Positions 8,561 through 17,119 of a stretch of 36,062 nt of DNA are shown piece after piece. Origin of the DNA: an uncultured bacterium (lineage in GTDB: Bacteria; Planctomycetota; UBA1135; GCA-002686595); NCBI GenBank assembly GCA_902826945.1, contig CADEGS010000018.1:1-36062 (forward strand), given 5' to 3'. A program made the translations under genes and the position numbers. The notes below the pieces were generated by a model, which was not told the DNA's origin, made no database searches, and saw only the letters and a program-made list of their open reading frames with translations. Every line of letters begins with the position of its first letter. Position 1 is the stretch's first letter.

Positions 8561-11500
8561 ATGCCCGCCCGAACGACGCTCGCACTGCTCCTCGTCCTCG
8601 CGGCTCCGGCGGCGCCGTCCGCGCGCGCCTCGCCGCAGGTCGCGGCCCGGGAAGAGGGCACGCCGGCGGAGGCGTCGCCGCGCGGGCCCGCGCCCTCGGC
8701 CGAGGAGCGCGAGGTGCTCGACTACCTGCGCGGCCTGCTCGCCGGGGAGGGCCGCGACGCGGCGCGCGCCCTGCTCGAGGAGCTCGTGCAGGGCCTCGGC
8801 GCCCTGCAGGCCGAGCCGGGGGGGCCGAGCATCGCCTACCTGCGCGAGCTGGACCGGACCGCGCAGACGCTCGGGAGCCTGCCGCTCTCCTTGCCGCTGC
8901 GCGAGCGGATCGTGGCCACCTGTGCGCGCCGCCTGGCGAGCGACCACCCCGACCTCGTCGCAGCGCAGGCGGACCTCGGTGCGGTGCGGCACGCGCTCGG
9001 CGACGTGGAGGGCGCGCACGCGCTCAACGAGTCCGTGTACGCCGCGCGTTCGCGCCTGCTCCCCGCCGACCATCCAGACCTCCAGGGCGCGATGCTGAAC
9101 CTCGCCGCGACGAGGGCCGAGCTCGGCGATCTGGGCGGCGCGCGCGAGCTCCTCGAGTCCGTGCACGCGACCTGGTCCCGCCAGTACCCGGCGGACCACC
9201 CGAACGTGCTCCTGGCAAAGCAGAACCTCGCCGTGACGCGGAAGAGGCTCGGCGACCTCGCCGGCGCGCTCGAGCTGGAGGAGGCCGTGCTCGCCACGCG
9301 CTCGCGCTCGCTCTCTGCCGACCATCTCGACCTCCTCGACGCGCAGCACCGGCTCGCCTCGACGAGGAGGGACCTGGGCGACCTGGCCGGCGCGCGCGAG
9401 CTCCAGGAGGCCGTGCACGCGGCCTTGTCGCGGCTGCTCCCGCCCGACCATCCGCGGCTCCTCGACGCGAAGGCCAGCCTCGGCGTGACGCTGAAGGAGC
9501 TCCACGACTACGAGGGTGCGCGCGAGCTCTTCGAGGCCGCCTACGCGGGAGCGGCGCGCACGCTCGCGCCCGACCACCCGAACCTCCTCAAGGCGAAGCT
9601 GAACCTCGCCGTGGCGCGCTTGGGTCTCGGTGACGTCACGGCCGCGCACGAGATGCTGGAGGCCGCGCACGAGGCCTGGACGCGGCTGCTTCCCGCGGAC
9701 CACCCGGATCTCCTCCTGACGAAGGAGAACCTCGCCACCACGAAGCTGCAGCTGGGCGACGTCGCGGGCGCGCACGAGCTGCTCGAGGGCGTGTACGCGG
9801 CGCGGTCGCGGCTCCTGGCCGCCGGCGACCGCCGGCTCCTCATCTCGATGCAGAACCTCGCGACGACGAGGAAGGAGCTCGGCGACCTGCAAGGCGCGCT
9901 CGAGCTCGAGGAGGACGTGCTCGAGGCGCGCGCGCGCCACCTGCCTCCCGACCACCCCGCCCTGTTCCAGGCGCGGCAGAACCTAGCCGCGACGAAGTGG
10001 GAGCTCGGGGAGGTGCAGGCCGCGCACGAGCTCATGGAGGCCCTGCACGCGTCGGCTGCACGCCTCTTCTCCGCCGACCAGGACTTTCTCGCCGTCGTCA
10101 GGGTGAGCCTGGCCACGACGACCCGTCGGCTCGGCGATCGAGAGCGCTCGCGCGAGCTCCTGTCGGCCCTCCTCGCCGGGCAGCGGCAGCGAGCCCGGGC
10201 GCTCTCGGCCGAGGCCCCGCGCGCGGCTCGCGAGGGCGTGCGCGCCTGCTTGCCGCGCCTCTTCGATGCGCTGTCCCTGTGTCCGCCCGGCGATCCCGGT
10301 CCGGGCCTCGAGGCCGATTTCTTCGCGACGCTCGAGAGCCTGCGGCTCGCCTCGGTCGCGAGCGGCGAGGCGGCGCACGCCCTGGCCGAGCAACCGGAGC
10401 TCGCCGCGCTCGCGCGCGGCGCCGCGCAGACGCGCCGGCGCATGAACGACCTCGTGACCGCGGCGGGCGGAGGGGGGAGCCTGCAGGGCTGGCGCGAGGA
10501 GATCCTCGAGCTCGCCGAGGAGCGCGATCGCGTGGAGCGCGAGCTCCGGAGCAGGCTGGCCGCGAGCGGCGCGTTCGTCGGCGAGATCGACGCGCGCATC
10601 GTCGCGGCGCGCCTCGCGCCCCGCTCGGCGCTGGCGTCGTTCCTGCGCTATCCGAAGCGCCTCGCGGACCCCTCGATCGTGGCGCGACCCCCGATCGTGG
10701 ACTCGCTGCTGGCCTTCGTGGTGACGCCCGACGGGAGCGTGCGCCGCGTCGAGCTCGGGCCCTTGCACGAGCTGGAGGCGCTCGTCGCCGACTGGCGCGG
10801 CGCGCTCGGGCGGCCGATCGCGGCGCGCGGCCTGAGCGCGCCCGGCCCGTCGGACGGCGCGGATCGGCTCCTCTCCCTGGGAGAGGAGCTGCGCGCGCGT
10901 CTCCTCGACCCGCTGCTCGCCGTGGCGGGCGAGGTCGACGCCTTGCACGTGGTCCTGGACGACGTCGTGCACCTCGTGCCGCTCGACGCGCTGCCGCTCG
11001 GAGCCGGGCTCGTCGGCGAGCGCGTCCGGATCCGGAGCGAGGTCGGGCTCGCACGGCTCGTCCGGGGGCCGCGGCCGCTCGCCCCAGGCGGCGGGCTGAC
11101 GGCCGCGGGAGGGATCGACTACGACGCCGCGCAGGGCGACGCATCGCCGGTCCGGCCCGAAACGGCGACGCCGTCCGTGGCGGCGGACACGACGCGCTCG
11201 GGCGCGGCGGTCGCGTTCGCGCCGCTACCGGAGACGAGCGGCGAGACGGCCTCGATCGCGGCGCTCTACCGCGCCGCCTTCGAGCGCGAGGCGCAGGTGA
11301 TCTCGGGCGCTACCGCCACCAAGGCCGCGCTCCGCGCCGCGGCGCCGGAGACGCGCTTCCTGCACCTCGCGACGCACGGATGGTTCGCGAGCGAGGGCCT
11401 CCGCGCGCCGCTCGATCCGCCGTCCGACGCACGCTCGCGCACCGTCCTCGCGCGCGCCGCCGAGACGCTGGCCGGCTTCGCGCCGGAGACGCTGTGCGGC

Positions 11501-11893
11501 CTCGCGCTCGCCGGCGCGAACCGCGGCGAGGATGCGCTCGGGCGCGTGCCGGGCCTCCTGACCGCCGAGGAGCTCGCGAGCTTCGACCTGCGCGCGTGCG
11601 AGCTGGCCGTGCTGTCCGCCTGCGAGACGAACGTCGGCATCCGCCGTGCGGGCCAGGGCATCCAGTCGCTGCAGACGGCGCTGCACGCGGCCGGCGCGCG
11701 CAGCGTGATCACGTCGCTCTGGAAGGTCGACGACGCGGCCTCGCGCCGGCTCTTCGAGCTCTTCTACACGGAGCTCTGGCAGGAGGAGCTCGGCGAGCAC
11801 GACGCCCTCTGGCGGGCGAAGTTGGCCCTGCGGGCCGAAGGGCACCCGCCGCGCGACTGGGCCGGCTGGGTGCTGTCGGGCGAGCCGCAGTAG
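8561..11893 (+). CDS. Secreted TPR protein with C-terminal CHAT (caspase-like) protease domain
   Basis: An 1110-residue protein with an ATG preceded by AAGGAGGAG. Residues 1-24 form a signal peptide (ALLLVLAAPAAPSARAS). From residue 127 to about 545 there are ten TPR-type repeats of exactly 42 residues, each opening near (A/P)DHPDLL and continuing LGDLAGARELLE; openings fall at 127, 169, 211 and so on to 505. A helical spacer follows, then a CHAT domain (about 730-1110) with its two catalytic motifs: LHLATHGWF (His939) and LSACETN (Cys1021), then GIQSLQTALHAAGARSVITS and the terminal WAGWVLSGE. Both residues of the Cys-His dyad are intact, so it is a predicted active clan CD protease. Known CHAT enzymes (separase, gRAMP-associated TPR-CHAT, gasdermin-activating types) are cytoplasmic, whereas this one appears exported. 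No partner substrate gene is adjacent. Confidence 0.92.
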   Translation: MPARTTLALLLVLAAPAAPSARASPQVAAREEGTPAEASPRGPAPSAEEREVLDYLRGLLAGEGRDAARALLEELVQGLGALQAEPGGPSIAYLRELDRTAQTLGSLPLSLPLRERIVATCARRLASDHPDLVAAQADLGAVRHALGDVEGAHALNESVYAARSRLLPADHPDLQGAMLNLAATRAELGDLGGARELLESVHATWSRQYPADHPNVLLAKQNLAVTRKRLGDLAGALELEEAVLATRSRSLSADHLDLLDAQHRLASTRRDLGDLAGARELQEAVHAALSRLLPPDHPRLLDAKASLGVTLKELHDYEGARELFEAAYAGAARTLAPDHPNLLKAKLNLAVARLGLGDVTAAHEMLEAAHEAWTRLLPADHPDLLLTKENLATTKLQLGDVAGAHELLEGVYAARSRLLAAGDRRLLISMQNLATTRKELGDLQGALELEEDVLEARARHLPPDHPALFQARQNLAATKWELGEVQAAHELMEALHASAARLFSADQDFLAVVRVSLATTTRRLGDRERSRELLSALLAGQRQRARALSAEAPRAAREGVRACLPRLFDALSLCPPGDPGPGLEADFFATLESLRLASVASGEAAHALAEQPELAALARGAAQTRRRMNDLVTAAGGGGSLQGWREEILELAEERDRVERELRSRLAASGAFVGEIDARIVAARLAPRSALASFLRYPKRLADPSIVARPPIVDSLLAFVVTPDGSVRRVELGPLHELEALVADWRGALGRPIAARGLSAPGPSDGADRLLSLGEELRARLLDPLLAVAGEVDALHVVLDDVVHLVPLDALPLGAGLVGERVRIRSEVGLARLVRGPRPLAPGGGLTAAGGIDYDAAQGDASPVRPETATPSVAADTTRSGAAVAFAPLPETSGETASIAALYRAAFEREAQVISGATATKAALRAAAPETRFLHLATHGWFASEGLRAPLDPPSDARSRTVLARAAETLAGFAPETLCGLALAGANRGEDALGRVPGLLTAEELASFDLRACELAVLSACETNVGIRRAGQGIQSLQTALHAAGARSVITSLWKVDDAASRRLFELFYTELWQEELGEHDALWRAKLALRAEGHPPRDWAGWVLSGEPQ

Positions 11894-11920
11894 CGTGCGG
11901 CCCCGGCCCGGCGACCGGGG

Positions 11921-11980
11921 CGGCGCGCGCGTCAGGCGCGGCGGCCGAGCCAGCCGCGCCACGCCAGCGGGAACGTCCCG
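11921..11980 (-). pseudogene. Remnant copy of the 3' end of a P-type ATPase gene, internally deleted
   Basis: Positions 11921-11960 match 14167-14206 (the last codons, stop and 11 nt past the stop of the ATPase gene) with one mismatch in 40. Positions 11961-11980 match 14282-14301, also with one mismatch in 20. The copy therefore skips the equivalent of 75 nt. Read on the minus strand it still gives GTFPLAWRGWLGRRA and a stop, against GTFALAW...RRGWLGRHA in the intact gene. Nothing upstream of this tail is recognisable, so it is a leftover rather than a gene. Confidence 0.7.
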
Positions 11981-11992
11981 CCTGCAGCGCTC

Positions 11993-12017
11993 GGCTTCGT
12001 CGCTCCTCCTCGGCGGT
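11993..12017 (+). repeat. 25-nt copy of the core of the palindromic element at 35864-36019
   Basis: This 25-nt stretch, containing GCTCCTCCTCGGCGGT, is identical at 23 of 25 positions to 35912-35936, inside the inverted-repeat element near the end of the window. It lies between the ATPase remnant and the stop of the small membrane protein gene. It may be a decayed copy of the same element; the terminal arms are not present here. Confidence 0.45.
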
Positions 12018-12024
12018 CCGTCGG

Positions 12025-12498
12025 TCACGCCGGGCGTCGTGCGCGCGCGAGGCGCTCGCGGAAGGCGCGGACCGCCTCGATCGGGAAGACCTTCCAGCGG
12101 ATCTCCAGCTCCTCGCCGTCCCGGAGCCGCAGCCTCTCGCGGACGGGCGCGCGGCTCGCGGGCGGCTGCCAGGACGAGACCTCGCGCACGTCCTCGTAGC
12201 GGATGCTGCGGCGCGCGCGGAAGGGCGCGCGGTAGGTGAGCGCGTCGCCGCCGAGCTCCAGCCGGAACGCGGCGAGCCACGGCGCGAGCACGGCCGCGGG
12301 CAGGAGGCAGCACGCGAGGAAGGCGAGCTCGTGCCGGCCGCGGACCACCCAGCCGGCGATCCACAGACCGGTGAGGAGCGCGGAGGGCCAGCACAGGGCG
12401 ATGTACGAGGCGGGCGCCGCCCGGAACGCCAGGCGCTCGGTCGCCGCGTGCGGAGCGGATCGAGGATCCGTCGGCGGGTCTCGCTCGGGGGGCGTCAT
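12025..12498 (-). CDS. Small two-helix membrane protein with a PH-like cytoplasmic domain
   Basis: A 157-residue protein. The ATG at 12498 has GGAGG 9 nt upstream; longer upstream frames give arginine-rich nonsense. Residues 1-30 are polar. Two hydrophobic segments follow (about 31-50, ASYIALCWPSALLTGLWIAG, and about 58-78, LAFLACCLLPAAVLAPWLAA). The remainder (FRLELGGDALTYRAPFRARR continuing SIRYEDVREVSSW ... LEIRWKVFPIEAVRAFRERL) has the pattern of the bacterial PH-like domains found after paired TM helices in YdbS/DUF304-like proteins: strands, an 'I.Y.DV..V' turn, then a terminal helix. The assignment is by pattern only and no function is known. It lies downstream of the amine oxidase gene on the same strand, 205 nt apart. 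Confidence 0.65.
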   Translation of the reverse strand: MTPPERDPPTDPRSAPHAATERLAFRAAPASYIALCWPSALLTGLWIAGWVVRGRHELAFLACCLLPAAVLAPWLAAFRLELGGDALTYRAPFRARRSIRYEDVREVSSWQPPASRAPVRERLRLRDGEELEIRWKVFPIEAVRAFRERLARARRPA

Positions 12499-12703
12499 GC
12501 GTGCGGGCCTCCGCGCTCCGGTCTCGCCGCGAGGGCAGGGCACCGGAAGGAAGGACGGCGGAGCGAGCATGCAGCTTCGGGCGAGGCGATCGCAAGCGGT
12601 CGGGGCGGGGATCCTCCCGGTCGATCGCCGCCGTCCACCCACGAGCGGCGCGTGCCGCGTCCGGTCCAGACGAGCGGGCCGCGCGGGATGGCTCCTGAGG
12701 CTC

Positions 12704-14107
12704 TCAGTCGATCCCGGGCAGGAGGGCGTCGCCCGCGATCCGGCGCGCCTCGCGCAGGCCGGAGACGAGCGCGCCGTGGACCGTGGCGTAGAGCAGGGGC
12801 TCGGTCGCCTCGCCGGCGAAGAGCAGGCGCCCGTCCACGGGCTCGGCCAGCTCGCGCATGTCGTCCGGGGTCGCGCCAACGGGCAGGTAGCTGTAGGAGC
12901 CGAGCGTCCACGGGTCGTCGCGCCAGCGCGTCACGTGCGTCGCGATCGGCGCGGGGACGCCGGGGCCGAAGATCGCGCGCAGCGCGTCCAGCGCGCGCGC
13001 CACCATCTCGTCGTCGTCCCAGCGGTCGAGCGCGTTGCGCGCGCTCCGGCCGCCGGTGAGGCAGACCAGCGTCGGAGCGCCGGCCGCGACGCTCCAGTCC
13101 GTGAAGCCGGGGAACTCGCCGGGCGTCTCGGCGATGTAGAGGAAGGTCGAGAACGGGCCGCGCTCGCGCCAGAACGGCTCCTCGAAGCGCAGGACGACCT
13201 TCTCGAGGTTGCCCATGTCGAGGCGCCCGATCGCGGACAGCTTCGACGCCGGCAAGGGCGGATCGAACGCGATCCTCCCGGCCTGGAGCACGCCGACGGG
13301 CACGGTCACGATCGCGTGGCTGCCGCGCAGCTCGCCCGAGGGGGTCGTGACCGCCACGCCGAGGGCGTCGTACGCGATGCGCGAGACCGGCTGCTCCAGG
13401 CGGACGTCGAGGTCCCGCGCGAGCGCCTCGACGACGCGCGCGTAGCCGCCCGGCAAGACGTGGTTCCCGCCCGCGAACTCGGTGTACGGAGACTCGACGT
13501 AGGCGCGCAGGGACATCCGGTCCGGCGGTCCGGCCTCGTACAGCTCGATCAGGAGCTGCGTGAGCGCGAAGGACGCGTGGCGCCGCTGGCTCTCGGTCCG
13601 CTCGCCGTCGCCGTCGAGGAAGGCCTCGATCGCGTCCTGCATCGAGGCGTCGGGCGGCAGCGCGGCCGCCAGCTCCGCCAGCCGGCTCTCGAACGCGCGC
13701 GTGGCCCGCAAGAGCTGCAGGTGGCCGCCGTCGGTCGCGCCGTCCGAGGCCGCGTCGTGGATCAGGCCCATGCCGAAGCCGTCCGGCCGGTGCTCGATCC
13801 CCAGCGCGTCGCACAGGGCGGCCAGCGGGTTGCCCACGACGCCGTGCAGGAACATCGCCCCGGCGTCCACCGGCGCGCCGCCGACGTCGAGCGTGTGGAT
13901 GCGGCCGCCGATGCGGTCGCGGGCCTCCAGCACGACGACGTCGCGCCCGGCGTCGTGGAGCGCGCGCGCCGCCGCGAGGCCGGCGACCCCGGCCCCGACG
14001 ACGATCACCGGCCGCTCGATGGGCCTCGCGGGCTCTGCGGGCGCCGCGACCGTCCGGCAGGCGCCGAGCAGGAAGAGGCCGAGCGTCGAGGCCGCGCGGG
14101 CGCGCAT
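12704..14107 (-). CDS. FAD-dependent amine oxidase, predicted lipoprotein
   Basis: A 467-residue flavin amine oxidase of the monoamine/polyamine oxidase superfamily. The N-terminus has a lipoprotein signal (STLGLFLLGAC, lipobox LGAC, Cys17). The Rossmann dinucleotide site is VIVVGAGVAGLAAARAL (GxGxxG at 38-43), continuing to VVVLEARDRIGGRIHT, the conserved ERxxRxGGR-like signature. Later motifs are VDAGAMFLHG, AIVTVPVGVLQAGRIAFDPP (typical of the family), and near the C-terminus RLLFAGEATEPLLYATVHGA, the flavin-binding end. The substrate cannot be told. The signal is Sec-like (no twin Arg) although FAD enzymes usually fold before export, which is odd. A TATCCT 9 nt before the ATG and no SD suggest a leaderless message. 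Confidence 0.88.
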   Translation of the reverse strand: MRARAASTLGLFLLGACRTVAAPAEPARPIERPVIVVGAGVAGLAAARALHDAGRDVVVLEARDRIGGRIHTLDVGGAPVDAGAMFLHGVVGNPLAALCDALGIEHRPDGFGMGLIHDAASDGATDGGHLQLLRATRAFESRLAELAAALPPDASMQDAIEAFLDGDGERTESQRRHASFALTQLLIELYEAGPPDRMSLRAYVESPYTEFAGGNHVLPGGYARVVEALARDLDVRLEQPVSRIAYDALGVAVTTPSGELRGSHAIVTVPVGVLQAGRIAFDPPLPASKLSAIGRLDMGNLEKVVLRFEEPFWRERGPFSTFLYIAETPGEFPGFTDWSVAAGAPTLVCLTGGRSARNALDRWDDDEMVARALDALRAIFGPGVPAPIATHVTRWRDDPWTLGSYSYLPVGATPDDMRELAEPVDGRLLFAGEATEPLLYATVHGALVSGLREARRIAGDALLPGID

Positions 14108-14116
14108 CGCCCGCGC

Positions 14117-14122
14117 AGGATA
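14117..14122 (-). promoter_or_regulatory. Candidate -10 element (TATCCT) for the amine oxidase gene
   Basis: On the minus strand TATCCT is followed by 9 nt and then the ATG at 14107, the same spacing as at the ABC-F gene. It would give an mRNA starting at or next to the start codon. No Shine-Dalgarno sequence is present. Confidence 0.4.
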
Positions 14123-14166
14123 CCCGAGGCGATCGTCCTGGAGGCGCCGGGCCAGCCCGTTCCGGG

Positions 14167-14206
14167 CGGCGCGCGCGTCAGGCGTGGCGGCCGAGCCAGC
14201 CGCGCC
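14167..14206. repeat. Direct repeat partner of 11921-11960
   Basis: A 40-nt block covering the end of the P-type ATPase gene and 11 nt past its stop (TCA at 14178-14180 on the plus strand). It is repeated with one mismatch 2246 bp away at 11921-11960 in the same orientation. The two copies bracket the small membrane protein and amine oxidase genes. Confidence 0.75.
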
Positions 14207-16898
14207 GTCCCATCCACTTCGCGAGCTCCAGCACCGGCACGACGGTCAGCGCCAGCGTCCCGGCCAGCGCCCAGTCCGTCCACGCCAGCGCGAACGTCCC
14301 GAACGGCTCGTGCAGCGCCGGCACGTACACGAGCAGCGCCAGCAGCACGAGCTCCCACGCGACGGCGGCGTTCAGCCAGCGGTTCGCGAACGGCTCGCGC
14401 GCCACGGAGCGGCGGTCGGAGCGGTAGCAGTACGCCTTCAGGAACTGGATCAAGACGAGCGACACGAAGGTCGTCGCCATCGCCTCGGACAGGGGTCGGC
14501 CCGCGCGCAACAGTCCCGCGAAGAGGGCCGCGTTCACGGCTCCCGACCAGATCCCGCCGGCCAGGAGCAGCACCACGAGCCGGCGCGTGAACACGCCGCC
14601 GCGCGGCGCGCGGGGCGGCCGCCGCATCAGGTCGGGCTCGGCCGGATCGACGGCCAGCGCGAGCGCGGGCAGCCCGTCGGTCGCCAGGTTGACGTAGAGG
14701 AGCTGCACCGCGCTGAGCGGCAGCGGCAGCCCGGCGAGGGTGGCGGCCGCCATCAGCAGGATCTCGCCGGTGTTGGAGGAGAGCAGGTACGTCAGGTACT
14801 TCCGGATGTTGCCGAAGACCGTGCGGCCCTCCTCGACCGCCGCGACGATCGACGCGAAGTCGTCGTCCAGCAGGGTCATGGCCGCCGCCTCCTTGCTCAC
14901 GTCCGTGCCGGTGATGCCCATGGCGACGCCGACGTCCGCCTGCTTCAGCGCGGGCGCGTCGTTGATGCCGTCGCCCGTGACCGCCACCACCTCGCCGCGC
15001 GCCTGCCAGGCGCGCACCACGCGCAGCTTGTCGGCCGGGGAGACGCGCGCGACCACGCGGATCGACGGCGCCTCGCGCGCGAGGTCTTCGTCGCTCAGGC
15101 CCTCGAGGTCGCTGGCGGAGAGGACCTTCCCCCCGTCCAGCAGGCCGAGCTCGGCGGCGACCGCTCGCGCCGTGAGCGGGTGGTCGCCCGTCATCATCAC
15201 CGCCGTGATCCCGGCGCGCCGGCAGGCCTCGATCGCGCGCCGGGCCTCCGGCCGGGGCGGGTCCATCATCGCGAGCAGGCCGAGGAAGGTCATCGCGCGC
15301 TCGGCGTGCTCGAGGCCGGTGCCGTGCTTCCTCGCGACCGCCAGCACGCGCAGCCCCTCGCCCGCCAGGCGGCGCACGGCGGCCTGGATGCGCTCGCGTC
15401 CCGCCGTGTCCAGGTCCCGCTCGCCCTCGGGGCCGAGCTCGCGCGAGCAGGTCGCGGCGATCTCCTCGGCGGCTCCCTTGGAGCAGGCCAGCGTCCCCTC
15501 GGGCGTCTCGTGCAGCGTGGTCATGCGCTTGCGCTCGGAGGTGAACGGGAGCTCGCCCACGCGCGGCCGGCGCTCCGCCAGCGCGGCGGGATCCAGCCCC
15601 GCCTTGAGCGCCGCCGTCACGATCGCGCCCTCGGTCGGGTCGCCCTCGACGCGCCAGCGCTCCCCTTCGCGCAGCACGCGCGCGTCGCAGACCAGCGCGG
15701 CCGTCTGCAGGAGCTCGAGCACCAGGGCGGGCGGGTCGATCCTCCGGTCGTCGCGGCGCAGCTCGCCCGTCGGGGCGTAGCCGGTGCCGGTCACCTCGTA
15801 GACGGCGTCCGCCACGACCAGCCGGCGGACGGTCATCTCGCCCCGCGTGAGCGTGCCCGTCTTGTCGGAGCAGATCACCGAGGTGCTGCCGAGCGTCTCG
15901 ACCACCGGCAGGCGGCGCACGAGGGCGTTGCGGCGCAGCATGCGCCGCACGCCGATCGCGAGCGACACGGTGACGACCGCGGGCAGTGCCTCGGGCACCA
16001 CGGCCACGGCCAGCGCGACGCCGAAGAGCAGCATGTCGAGGAGCGGCATGCCGCGCGCGAGGCCGAGCAGCACGATGGCCGCCACCACGACGAGCGCCGC
16101 GATCCCGAGCGAGCGTCCCAGCCGGTCCAGCTCCTCCTGGAGCGGCGTGCGGCTCGCCTCGACCGTCTGGACGAGCCCGCTGATCTGCCCGAACTCCGTC
16201 TCCATGCCGGTGGCGACGACCGCCGCCCGGGCCCGGCCGCGGGTGACCAGGGTGCCGGCGTAGACCATGGCGGTGCGGTCGCCCAGGGGCAGCCGGGCGT
16301 CCTGCAGCGGCTCGGTCCGCTTCTGCACCGCGACCGACTCGCCGGTCAGCGCGGCCTCGTCCACCGACAGATCGACCGCCAGGCTGAGCCGCGCGTCGGC
16401 GGGGACCCGGTCGCCCGCGCACAGCTCGACGACGTCCCCGGGCACGAGCTCGCGCGCGGGGACCGTGCGCAGCGCGCCGTCCCGCAGCGCGCGCGCGGTC
16501 GGCGCGGCCATGCGCCGCAGCGCCAGGATCGCCCGCTCGGCGCGGTGCTCCTGGACGAAGCCGAGCGCCACGGCCAGCAGCACGATGGCCGCGATGGCCA
16601 CGGCCTCGACGGTGTGCCCCAGCGACGCCGAGACGGCCGTGGCCGCGAGCAGGAGGACGACGAGGACGTTCGCGAGCTGCGCGCGGAGCGTGGCCCAGGC
16701 GGACGTGGCGCGCAGCTGGACGAGCTCGTTCGGGCCCGACCGCTCGAGCCGTCGGCGTGCCTCCGCGCCCGTTAGACCGTCCGCGGACGTCTCGAGCCTC
16801 GCCAGCGCGCTCGCCGCGGACAGCGTGTGCCACGCCACGGCCGCGCCGCGCGGCGGCCGGACGGCAGCGCCGGGATCCTCCTTCGGACGACGAGCCAC
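14178..16898 (-). CDS. P2A-type (SERCA-like) cation-transporting P-type ATPase
   Basis: A 906-residue protein. The GTG at 16898 has GGAGG about 9 nt upstream. It opens with a cation-ATPase N-domain (AWHTLSAASALARLETSADG continuing LTGAEARRRLERSGPNEL). Motifs in order are TGES (185-188), M4 VVPEALP (302-306), phosphorylation site DKTGTLT with D345, a KGA nucleotide-binding segment (CSKGAAEEI), the hinge TGDGINDAPALKQADVGVAMG, M5 SSNTGEI and M6 NLATDGLPA. The Glu of PEALP, the Asn/Glu of M5 and the Asn/Thr/Asp of M6 match the Ca2+-binding residues of SERCA, so Ca2+ (or Na+) export is likeliest; metal-type CPx motifs are absent. The length is normal for bacterial P2A pumps. It is divergent to opgG. 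The C-terminus ends RRGWLGRHA, and a degenerate copy of this end lies at 11921-11980. Confidence 0.92.
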   Translation of the reverse strand: MARRPKEDPGAAVRPPRGAAVAWHTLSAASALARLETSADGLTGAEARRRLERSGPNELVQLRATSAWATLRAQLANVLVVLLLAATAVSASLGHTVEAVAIAAIVLLAVALGFVQEHRAERAILALRRMAAPTARALRDGALRTVPARELVPGDVVELCAGDRVPADARLSLAVDLSVDEAALTGESVAVQKRTEPLQDARLPLGDRTAMVYAGTLVTRGRARAAVVATGMETEFGQISGLVQTVEASRTPLQEELDRLGRSLGIAALVVVAAIVLLGLARGMPLLDMLLFGVALAVAVVPEALPAVVTVSLAIGVRRMLRRNALVRRLPVVETLGSTSVICSDKTGTLTRGEMTVRRLVVADAVYEVTGTGYAPTGELRRDDRRIDPPALVLELLQTAALVCDARVLREGERWRVEGDPTEGAIVTAALKAGLDPAALAERRPRVGELPFTSERKRMTTLHETPEGTLACSKGAAEEIAATCSRELGPEGERDLDTAGRERIQAAVRRLAGEGLRVLAVARKHGTGLEHAERAMTFLGLLAMMDPPRPEARRAIEACRRAGITAVMMTGDHPLTARAVAAELGLLDGGKVLSASDLEGLSDEDLAREAPSIRVVARVSPADKLRVVRAWQARGEVVAVTGDGINDAPALKQADVGVAMGITGTDVSKEAAAMTLLDDDFASIVAAVEEGRTVFGNIRKYLTYLLSSNTGEILLMAAATLAGLPLPLSAVQLLYVNLATDGLPALALAVDPAEPDLMRRPPRAPRGGVFTRRLVVLLLAGGIWSGAVNAALFAGLLRAGRPLSEAMATTFVSLVLIQFLKAYCYRSDRRSVAREPFANRWLNAAVAWELVLLALLVYVPALHEPFGTFALAWTDWALAGTLALTVVPVLELAKWMGRRGWLGRHA

Positions 16899-16958
16899 TC
16901 GGTGCCCTCCGCTGCGGTGGGGCGCGATCGGCCTGCGATCCCGCCCGCCGCGCCGGCC

Positions 16959-16964
16959 AATCTA
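16959..16964 (-). promoter_or_regulatory. Candidate -10 element (TAGATT) for the P-type ATPase gene
   Basis: TAGATT on the minus strand, about 60 nt upstream of the GTG at 16898, inside the 221-nt divergent gap with opgG. It is AT-rich against a very GC-rich background. No convincing -35 hexamer at normal spacing. Confidence 0.35.
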
Positions 16965-17032
16965 GCGACGAGCGCGCCGCCGCCATCGGGCATCTCGGAG
17001 GCGGGAGGACCGAGGCAGCCCCCTCGCAGAGC

Positions 17033-17061
17033 TTGCCGGGCCGTCGAGCTGGGGCTATACG
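17033..17061 (+). promoter_or_regulatory. Candidate sigma70 promoter for opgGH
   Basis: TTGCCG (17033-17038), a 17-nt spacer, and TATACG (17056-17061): the best -35/-10 pair seen in the window. Transcription would start near 17068, leaving a leader of about 50 nt before the opgG ATG. Confidence 0.55.
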
Positions 17062-17119
17062 CCCCGACCGCCCTGGCCGAGGGCTGCGCGCCCTCGCTCG
17101 CGCCCGCCAACCGCCCCCG

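Noticed and set aside
8941..10100. Regular 126-bp periodicity that might suggest a repeat array such as CRISPR
   Set aside because: The period equals the 42-codon TPR unit inside the coding frame of the TPR-CHAT gene. The copies are diverged and there are no spacers.
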